Assembly: GCA_035359995.1 (NCBI GenBank)
Contig: DAORZT010000039.1
Coordinates: 1 to 26,985, forward strand
Source of the DNA: JAKPCT01 sp029553165
GTDB taxonomy: Bacteria; Bacillota; UBA4882; UBA8346
Direction of reading: 5' to 3'
Length of the DNA stretch: 26,985 bases
In this document: one piece after another, positions 20,756-26,985 of the stretch
Layout of the letters: each line of letters starts with the position of its first letter
Position numbering within the stretch: the first letter of the stretch is position 1
Made by a program: the position numbers and the translations under genes
The notes under the pieces: generated by a model
The model's database searches: none
Told to the model about the DNA's origin: nothing
What the model saw: the letters and a program-made list of their open reading frames with translations, nothing else

Positions 20756-23395
20756 ATGTTAAAAAAGCTTAGTGAGTTATGGGATACTAATTTAAGGGAA
20801 GTAAAAAGATTACGCCAGCGAATTCAGACCATAAACGCCCTGGAACCGGAGTTTAAAAAATTATCAGATGACGAACTGCGCGCCAAGACTGCTTATTTTA
20901 AAGAGCGCTTGGCAAACGGCGAAACTCTTGATGATCTTCTTCCTGAAGCATTTGCTACGGTCCGTGAAGCTGCTTCGCGGGTTTTAAATCAACGCCATTA
21001 CGATGTACAATTGATGGGTGGAATTGTTTTACACGAAGGTAAAATTGCCGAAATGAAAACCGGTGAAGGAAAGACCCTGGTCGCTACCTTACCGGTATAC
21101 TTAAATGCGCTGACTGGAAAAGGAGTCCATGTTGTTACCGTCAACGACTATTTGGCAAAACGTGATAGCGAATGGATGGGGAAGATTTACCGTTTTCTGG
21201 GGCTCTCCGTAGGAGTGATTTTACACCATCTCAATGCTGAAGAACGGCGGATCGCCTATAACTCTGATATTACCTATGGCACCAACAACGAATTTGGATT
21301 TGATTATTTAAGAGACAATATGGCGTTTGAAGTATCAGATATGGTACAACGTGAACTAAATTATGCAATCGTCGACGAGGTTGACAGTATCTTAATCGAT
21401 GAGGCCAGGACACCGTTGATCATCTCCGGACAAGCGGAAGAATCAAACGAGCTATATTATCAGTTTGCCAAGATTGTGCCTAAACTTAAAAACGGCGAAG
21501 ACTACACTGTTGACGAAAAAGCAAGGACTGTTGCAATTACAGAGTCCGGTGTCGCAGCAGTTGAAAAAGCACTTCATATTGATAACCTCTATGATGATGA
21601 TAATACTGAATTAGTCCATCACCTGCAACAGGCGCTAAAAGCTAAAGAATTAATGAAACGCGATCGGGATTACGTTGTTAAGGACGGTCAAGTCATAATC
21701 GTTGATGAATTCACCGGCAGGCTGATGTTTGGCCGCCGCTACAGTGATGGTTTACACCAAGCAATTGAAGCCAAAGAAGGAGTAAAAATTGAGCGCGAAA
21801 GTCAGACTTTAGCGACAATCACCTTCCAAAACTATTTCCGAATGTATAACAAATTGGCCGGGATGACAGGTACTGCAGAAACTGAAGAACCGGAATTCCG
21901 TAAAATCTATAACCTGCCTGTTGTTGTTATTCCAACCAATCTTGAGATGATCAGAATCGACTACCCTGATGTCGTTTACAAGACGGAATCCGGTAAGTTC
22001 AAAGCGGTTGTTGATGAGATTATTGAAGTTCATAAAACCGGCCGTCCGATCTTGGTAGGGACAATTTCGATTGAAAAATCCGAATTGTTGAGTAGTATGT
22101 TAAAACGGCATGGTATCCAACATCAGGTCTTAAATGCCAAATACCATGAGAAAGAAGCTGAAATCATCGCCCAAGCAGGTAGATATGGCAGTGTTACGAT
22201 TGCTACCAATATGGCCGGTCGTGGTACTGATATTATTCTCGGTGGTAATGCCGAATTTTTAGCCAAGAGTATCTTGCAGTCCCGTGGAATCAATCCTGCT
22301 GAAGCAACTCCTGAAGAATACCATCTGGCATTAAAGGAAGCTAAGCAAATCACCGAAGCGGAACATGAAAAGGTTGTAGCACTTGGTGGTCTACACATCA
22401 TTGGTACCGAACGCCATGAAAGCCGCCGGATTGATAATCAGTTACGGGGCCGCGCCGGCCGTCAGGGCGACCCGGGCTCATCCCGGTTCTTTGTTGCAAT
22501 GGAAGATGATTTGATGCGGCTCTTTGGCGGAGAGATGATCTCCGGAATGATGGAGCGCCTTGGTTGGTCAGAGGATATGCCGATTGAGCATAATATGATT
22601 GCCAAAAGGATCGAAAAAGCCCAGCAACGGGTTGAAAGTCGCAATTTCGAAATCAGAAAGCATGTTTTAGAATACGATGACGTTTTAAATAAACAGCGTG
22701 AAATCATTTACGAACTCCGTAAAAAATTACTCTTTGGCGAAGATATCCATCAAAAAGTTTTAACGATGTTCGAAGAAACTACCGATATGCTGCTCGACTA
22801 TTATGCCAATGAAAAAGTAATTCCCGAAGAGTGGGATTTAACAGGCTTGTTACAGGCTATTGAGACAACTTTGTTACCTCACGAAACTTTAACTGTTGCC
22901 AAGTTGGAAAAGTTAAACCATCAGGAGATGCGCGAATTAATACTTTCAAGAGCCTTACAGCATTATCAGGCAAAAGAAGAAGCTGTAGGCGCAGAAAGAT
23001 TAAGACAGTTTGAACGTTTTATAATGTTAAGGACGATCGATACTAAATGGATGGACCATCTGCAAGCAATGGATGATTTAAAAGAGGGTATTGGTCTTAG
23101 AGCATATGGACATAACGATCCTTTAGTCGCCTATAAGATTGAAGCTTACCAAATGTTTAAAGAGATGCGTGACTCAATCAATGAAGAAGTAATCAGAGAA
23201 TTAGCCAAAATCAGGGTTGTCACCGCTGAAGAAAATCTAGTTCACCGTCCGCGCATCAAAAATATCACAACCAATCTTAATGAAGATGGCACACCCAATG
23301 TTCAACAGCGGGTCGTCGGTAAGAAAGTCGGTCGCAATGAAGAATGTCCCTGCGGCAGCGGGAAGAAATATAAAAAATGCTGTGGTCAAAATTGA
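20756..23395 (+). CDS. secA: Preprotein translocase ATPase SecA
   Basis: Drives unfolded preproteins through SecYEG with ATP. The 879-residue product has the full layout: Walker A GEGKT at 103-107, Walker B region VDEVDSILIDEARTPL, the preprotein cross-linking domain, the second nucleotide-binding fold (TNMAGRGTDIILGG, LRGRAGRQGDPGSS), the helical scaffold and wing (MDHLQAMDDLKEGIGLRAYG), and a C-terminal zinc site C864-x-C866 with CC at 875-876 that in other species binds SecB or ribosomes. ATG at 20756 follows AGAGGTGGA. It is immediately upstream of prfB, the common gene order in Firmicutes. Confidence 0.98.
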   Translation: MLKKLSELWDTNLREVKRLRQRIQTINALEPEFKKLSDDELRAKTAYFKERLANGETLDDLLPEAFATVREAASRVLNQRHYDVQLMGGIVLHEGKIAEMKTGEGKTLVATLPVYLNALTGKGVHVVTVNDYLAKRDSEWMGKIYRFLGLSVGVILHHLNAEERRIAYNSDITYGTNNEFGFDYLRDNMAFEVSDMVQRELNYAIVDEVDSILIDEARTPLIISGQAEESNELYYQFAKIVPKLKNGEDYTVDEKARTVAITESGVAAVEKALHIDNLYDDDNTELVHHLQQALKAKELMKRDRDYVVKDGQVIIVDEFTGRLMFGRRYSDGLHQAIEAKEGVKIERESQTLATITFQNYFRMYNKLAGMTGTAETEEPEFRKIYNLPVVVIPTNLEMIRIDYPDVVYKTESGKFKAVVDEIIEVHKTGRPILVGTISIEKSELLSSMLKRHGIQHQVLNAKYHEKEAEIIAQAGRYGSVTIATNMAGRGTDIILGGNAEFLAKSILQSRGINPAEATPEEYHLALKEAKQITEAEHEKVVALGGLHIIGTERHESRRIDNQLRGRAGRQGDPGSSRFFVAMEDDLMRLFGGEMISGMMERLGWSEDMPIEHNMIAKRIEKAQQRVESRNFEIRKHVLEYDDVLNKQREIIYELRKKLLFGEDIHQKVLTMFEETTDMLLDYYANEKVIPEEWDLTGLLQAIETTLLPHETLTVAKLEKLNHQEMRELILSRALQHYQAKEEAVGAERLRQFERFIMLRTIDTKWMDHLQAMDDLKEGIGLRAYGHNDPLVAYKIEAYQMFKEMRDSINEEVIRELAKIRVVTAEENLVHRPRIKNITTNLNEDGTPNVQQRVVGKKVGRNEECPCGSGKKYKKCCGQN

Positions 23396-23459
23396 TTTGT
23401 TTAAATTAAGAAATTATCATAATTACAGTTTTGCTATTATTGTTAAGGGGTGAATGTTA

Positions 23460-24570
23460 ATGATCGAAGTTAGTGAATTACGAAACTTGTTAAATGACTT
23501 ACGAAAAAGATTAACTGAATTGAGGGAGTATCTTTGAATTAGATCAAAAACAGGAGCGAATCGAGCTGTTAACTGAGTTATCTACGGCGCCCGATTTTTG
23601 GGATGATCCTGCTAATGCTCAAAAAATTCTACAGGAATTAACCGGATTAAAAAATATGACCGACAATGTTACCCGCTTAGATAATCAGATCACCGATTTG
23701 CATGGTTTATTAGAGATGGCTGTTGAAGAAGATGAAGAAGATCTGTTGCTGGAAATCAGCAACAGCACCAAAGAGATTAATAAGACCATTAGTGAACTCG
23801 AGCTATCAACCATGTTAAACGGTGAATACGACCGAAGCAATGTTTATTTAACAATCCATCCCGGTGCCGGCGGTACCGAATCCCAAGACTGGGCGGATAT
23901 GTTGTTAAGAATGTATGTCAGATGGGCTGAGAAGAGCGGTTATAAAGTGGAATTCCTGGAATTACAGGATGGGGATGAAGCCGGAATCAAAAGCGCAACT
24001 ATCTATATTGCGGGTGAAAATGCCTTTGGCTACCTGCGCAGCGAAAAAGGTGTCCACCGTTTGGTGCGGATCTCACCTTTTGATGCTTCGGGGCGTCGCC
24101 ATACTTCCTTTGCTTCAGTCGATATTGTGCCCGAAATTGAAGATTCTATTGAGATTGAAATTCGACCGGAAGACTTGAAGATTGATACATACCGTTCCGG
24201 TGGTGCCGGTGGACAGCATGTTAATAAAACCGAATCGGCAATCCGGATCACACATATTCCAACCGGTATTGTTGTAGCTTGCCAAAATGAACGTTCGCAA
24301 TTTCAAAACAGAGATCGCGCAATGAAAATGCTCAAAGCTAAATTACACGAATATTACCGTCAACAACAAGAAGCCAAAATGGCTCAGATCAAAGGTGAAT
24401 ATACCGAAATTGCCTGGGGTAACCAAATACGCTCCTATGTATTCTGCCCATATACAATGGTTAAAGATCATCGTACTGAAGCTGAGACCGGCAATGTCCA
24501 AGCAGTTATGGATGGCGATCTCAACCCATTTATTGAGGCCTATCTGCGTTCTGATTTAAATCGTAAATAA
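23460..24570 (+). CDS. prfB: Peptide chain release factor 2, made by +1 programmed frameshift
   Basis: RF2 releases the chain at UGA and UAA. Translation starts at ATG 23460 (AAGGGGTGA upstream), reads 25 codons and meets TGA at 23535-23537. Skipping one T then gives GAA from 23536 and a frame open to 24570, for a 369-residue protein. In that numbering the anticodon-like tripeptide SPF falls at 205-207 and the catalytic GGQ at 250-252, the same numbers as in E. coli, which supports the shift position. A start inside the second frame (23656) would lose the helical domain 1. When RF2 is scarce, slow reading of the internal UGA favours the shift, an established feedback loop. Confidence 0.97.
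23523..23537 (+). promoter_or_regulatory. prfB +1 frameshift site
   Basis: AGGGAG (23523-23528), TAT, CTT (23532-23534) and TGA (23535-23537) reproduce the known site: an internal Shine-Dalgarno-like sequence three bases before the slippery CTT and an in-frame TGA. The internal site is AGGGAG rather than AGGGGG, and the base after TGA is A rather than the usual C. Confidence 0.96.
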
Positions 24571-24614
24571 GGATCAATTATCAATTGAAATACTTCTTTT
24601 AAGTAGCATGGAAT

Positions 24615-24652
24615 AAAAAACCTTGGTTATACTAAATATCCAAGGTTTTTTA
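24615..24652 (+). terminator. Terminator after prfB
   Basis: AAAAAACCTTGG (24615-24626) pairs perfectly with CCAAGGTTTTTT (24640-24651) around a 13-nt loop. It lies 44 nt after the prfB stop codon and just before the ribosome site of the next gene, so the penicillin-binding protein gene depends on readthrough or on a promoter I cannot place. Confidence 0.92.
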
Positions 24653-24681
24653 TTATGTTACAAGAGAGGTCTTTGAGTCAA

Positions 24682-26319
24682 ATGAAGAAAAAGGATCCTT
24701 ATTATTATCGTATTTTATTACTGTTTGGCTTGTTTGGTATCTTATGTATGATAATTACAATTCAATTAATCAATATTCAAATACTTAATTGTAATAAGTA
24801 TTCAAAGCTGGCAACATCCCAACGCGAAATAAAACTGCTCACAACTGAGCTGCGCGGCAGTTTTTACGACCGAAACAGGACAATTATCCGCGGTACTAAG
24901 AAAGCCAGTTTTTTATTGATTAATAATAGCTACAAGATCCTAGATTCATTAACCAAAATCCAACCATATTTCCCTGAGACATTAATTAAAGAATACCAAA
25001 GCAATAGTAATACAGCACAATGGATGTACTCAAAACCACTGACACCAAGGCAACTAAATGTAATCAATACCATCCAAAACCCACATTTTACTGTAATTCA
25101 GGCGCCTGTTGGCAGAGATCCACATGATTTATTGGCCTGGCATTTACTTGGAGAGGCAAATCCAAACAATTACTCGTCCGGATTAGAACGTACCTTTGAT
25201 TCATTGCTTCAAAACTCCCGTGACTCTGGCGCAGTAATATCAATTGTCGATGCCTCCAAACGCCATATCACCGGACTACGGCTTCGTATCCAAGAAAACC
25301 TTAATAAAAACGGTGTCGTCCTTACTATTGATTCCCGAATTCAAAAAATTGTAGAAACAATTATTGATCAAGAACAGGAATTTGAAGGCGCAGTTGTTAT
25401 TTTAGATGTTGCTAATGGAGAAATTTTAGCGATGGCCAGTCGCCCAATTATCAATTCAACTAATATTGCTGCCAGTTTAAAATCTTCCAACAGTCCCTTT
25501 ATTAACCGGGCAGTTACCGCTTATTATCCTGGCTCAATCGTTAAGCTAATCCTGTTAAGTGCCGGACTGGACTCCGGAATAATCCAACCGGACAGTGAAG
25601 TTTACGATACCGGTTTCTTTGAAGTTAATAATAAAAAAATATTATGTACCACTTCTAATGGAATGGGACATGGCCAATTTAGCCTGACTGATGCCTTTGC
25701 CTATTCCTGCAACCCGGTTTTTCTGGAGATTGCCAGGAGATTAACACCAAAAACCTTTATTGAATACATCAATCGCTTCAAATTAGGGCAAAAATGTAAC
25801 ATTGGTTTAAATGAAGAGTCTAGTGGCAAAGTACCAACAAAACAAACCTTGAGCTTAGGCGAGCAGGCAAATCTGGCTTTAGGTCAGGAACATATCACTG
25901 CGACACCGCTGCAAATTGCCTCAATTATTCAAACAATTGCCAATGACGGAGTTAGAATCAATCCAACTTTAGTCAAAGGATATCTTAACAGTCAAGGTAA
26001 CTATATTCCAACTCAAGAAATCATCAAAGAAAAGGTCATCAATTATCATACTGCAAAGACAATCCAGAAAATGATGGCGGCTGTTACCGGTTACGGCACC
26101 GGTACTGAAGCTCAGACCATCATGGGTTCTGCCGGTAAAACCGGAACTGCCCAAACCTCAACATCTCAGACTACACCGCCTTATGCCTGGTTTGCCGGAT
26201 ATGTTCCGCAAAATAACCCTAAATATGCAGGAGTAATCTTCTGTGAAAAAGGAATCTCCGGCGGCAAATCAGCAGCACCAATCTTCAGAAAGATAATGGA
26301 AGAAATTAACACTCTGTGA
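24682..26319 (+). CDS. Class B penicillin-binding protein (transpeptidase), no PASTA domain
   Basis: Cross-links peptidoglycan on the outer face of the membrane. From ATG 24682 the product has 545 residues: a short cytoplasmic tail, one membrane anchor (about 10-33), a non-catalytic domain with the RGSFYDRN box, and a transpeptidase domain with S285-x-x-K288 (GSIVKL), S343-C-N345 and K487-T-G. The layout is of the FtsI/SpoVD/PBP2 class without PASTA repeats. AGAGAGG at 24663-24669 is the ribosome site; ATG 24682 is 12 nt away, TTG 24673 only 3. ATG 24655 abuts the terminator and lacks a site. Its position just before sigK hints at a role in sporulation cell wall, but this is only context. Confidence 0.9.
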   Translation: MKKKDPYYYRILLLFGLFGILCMIITIQLINIQILNCNKYSKLATSQREIKLLTTELRGSFYDRNRTIIRGTKKASFLLINNSYKILDSLTKIQPYFPETLIKEYQSNSNTAQWMYSKPLTPRQLNVINTIQNPHFTVIQAPVGRDPHDLLAWHLLGEANPNNYSSGLERTFDSLLQNSRDSGAVISIVDASKRHITGLRLRIQENLNKNGVVLTIDSRIQKIVETIIDQEQEFEGAVVILDVANGEILAMASRPIINSTNIAASLKSSNSPFINRAVTAYYPGSIVKLILLSAGLDSGIIQPDSEVYDTGFFEVNNKKILCTTSNGMGHGQFSLTDAFAYSCNPVFLEIARRLTPKTFIEYINRFKLGQKCNIGLNEESSGKVPTKQTLSLGEQANLALGQEHITATPLQIASIIQTIANDGVRINPTLVKGYLNSQGNYIPTQEIIKEKVINYHTAKTIQKMMAAVTGYGTGTEAQTIMGSAGKTGTAQTSTSQTTPPYAWFAGYVPQNNPKYAGVIFCEKGISGGKSAAPIFRKIMEEINTL

Positions 26320-26363
26320 AATAGGCTTTTATGCACATTTGACCGCTTTAATTAAAAAAGACT

Positions 26364-26480
26364 AGCACTAATATGCATCTCTTTTCATAGTAATATAGTG
26401 CTATCAGCACAACGGGTTAATTGATGATTAATAATGGAGGTGAATCAAATCAGTCTAATTTTGTAAAACCAGTGGAGGTG
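26364..26480 (+). promoter_or_regulatory. Leader region of sigK with competing hairpins and two ribosome sites
   Basis: AGCACTA (26364-26370) can pair with TAGTGCT (26396-26402), and the GTGCT part of the latter can instead pair with AGCAC (26406-26410); the two stems exclude each other. CATAGTAAT at 26386-26394 loosely resembles a sigma-E/sigma-K -10 box, with AC 17 nt upstream, but the match is imperfect. Two GGAGGTG sites occur, at 26436-26442 and 26474-26480; only the second is followed by an ATG. The rest of the gap 26320-26491 shows nothing else. Confidence 0.35.
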
Positions 26481-26491
26481 TCAACTTATAG

Positions 26492-26985
26492 ATGGCTATC
26501 CCTATTATAGGTCCGGTCTTGGAGATGTTAATTACTGGTTTACATTGTCTTTTTGGATATATTTCTAATAATAACGTCTTTCCACTGCCTTTGTCGGAAG
26601 CAGAAGAAAGTGAATTATTAATCCGCCTTGAAGCAGGTGATGAAGAAGCCCGTAACACTTTAATTGAGAGAAATTTAAGATTGGTTGCTCATATTGTTAA
26701 AAAATTTGACAGTACCGGTGAAGATGTTGATGATTTAATTTCAATTGGGACCATTGGCTTAATTAAAGGAATTGGAACTTTTAACCGGAACCGCAATACC
26801 AGATTGGCTACTTATGCGGCGCGATGTATTGAAAATGAAATTTTGATGCATTTAAGGTCGATCAAGAAAAACCGCAATGATCTGATGCTTTATGATCCGA
26901 TTGGTTCAGATAAAGAAGGTAATGAAATAACATTGTTGGATATTCTCGATACCGGTTCCGAGATCGTTGCCGAAGAAGTCGAGAC
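26492..26985 (+). CDS. sigK: RNA polymerase sporulation sigma factor K precursor (partial, runs off the window)
   Basis: Sigma-K directs late transcription in the mother cell of sporulating cells. The 164 visible residues begin with a hydrophobic pro-sequence (IPIIGPVLEMLITGLHCLFG) that in Bacillus subtilis holds the factor at the membrane until SpoIVFB cleaves it. This is followed by the junction-type segment NNVFPLPLSEAEE and the sigma-70 region 2 with RNLRLVAHIVKKFDSTGED, ISIGTIGLIKGI, TYAARCIENEILMHL, and DPIGSDKEGNEITLLDIL. That last stretch separates SigK from SigE-type paralogues. ATG at 26492 is 11 nt after GGAGGTG. No skin-type insertion interrupts the visible part. Regions 3 and 4 lie beyond the window. 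Confidence 0.93.
   Translation, partial: MAIPIIGPVLEMLITGLHCLFGYISNNNVFPLPLSEAEESELLIRLEAGDEEARNTLIERNLRLVAHIVKKFDSTGEDVDDLISIGTIGLIKGIGTFNRNRNTRLATYAARCIENEILMHLRSIKKNRNDLMLYDPIGSDKEGNEITLLDILDTGSEIVAEEVE

Noticed and set aside
23656..24570. prfB as a 304-residue gene starting at 23656
   Set aside because: The start lacks a ribosome site and would drop domain 1; the +1 frameshift reading from 23460 gives the standard RF2 length and motif positions.
26455..26658. Minus-strand ORF over the start of sigK
   Set aside because: It is a shadow of the sigK coding sequence on the opposite strand.
1..26985. CRISPR array, insertion sequence, prophage or defence cluster
   Set aside because: I saw no regularly spaced repeats, transposase or integrase-like proteins, or nuclease-helicase pairs; nearly all the sequence is covered by identifiable genes.
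26492..26985. Skin-type element inserted in sigK
   Set aside because: The visible 164 codons are continuous; an insertion beyond the window edge cannot be judged.

Overview
The window comes from a low-GC, endospore-forming member of the Bacillota (clostridial type). This rests on a pro-sigma-K gene with its hydrophobic pro-sequence at the right edge, a YteA-type DksA/TraR protein, an L20 leader RNA ahead of infC-rpmI-rplT, strong GGAGG ribosome sites throughout, and the ileS / DUF5665 / DksA / lspA / rluD gene order typical of that group. No rRNA, tRNA, CRISPR array, insertion sequence or prophage was seen.

Layout. (1) 25-7159, plus strand: ileS; an unrecognised gene split in two by a 7-T run; a DUF5665 membrane protein; a yteA-like gene; and the lipoprotein-processing pair lspA-lgt, overlapping an rluD-type pseudouridine synthase. 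A long inverted repeat at 7165-7223 ends this block and also the convergent gre-like gene. (2) 7215-11671, minus strand: a gre-like elongation factor with its own promoter and a leader hairpin, then a CUT1 sugar importer operon read solute-binding protein, MalF-type permease, MalG-type permease, 58-residue small membrane protein, terminator. (3) 12010-14972, plus strand, divergent from the importer: maltose phosphorylase (GH65) and beta-phosphoglucomutase, overlapping by 4 nt. Together with the importer this makes an energy-saving route: maltose uptake, phosphorolysis to glucose plus beta-glucose-1-phosphate, then glucose-6-phosphate. The ATPase of the importer is not in the window. (4) 15020-18306: rpoN (minus) and a tungsten-enzyme radical-SAM maturase gene (plus) lie head to head, and both have lost their 5' ends at one junction near 16355. 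A MoaD-like and a ThiF-like gene follow, without the aldehyde ferredoxin oxidoreductase they normally serve. (5) 18382-19718: a sigma-A promoter, an L20-type leader with mutually exclusive stems, infC starting at ATT, rpmI, rplT and a terminator. (6) 19749-24652: a minus-strand PilZ protein, then secA and prfB with the classic +1 programmed frameshift. (7) 24682-26985: a class B penicillin-binding protein and the start of sigK.

Most of the window is ordinary housekeeping sequence. The points that deserve a second look are the double truncation at the rpoN / radical-SAM junction, the duplicated extracytoplasmic module inserted into the MalF-type permease, the possible -1 frameshift at 3242-3249, and the leader hairpin of the gre-like gene. 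I did not find a convincing new defence or mobile system.
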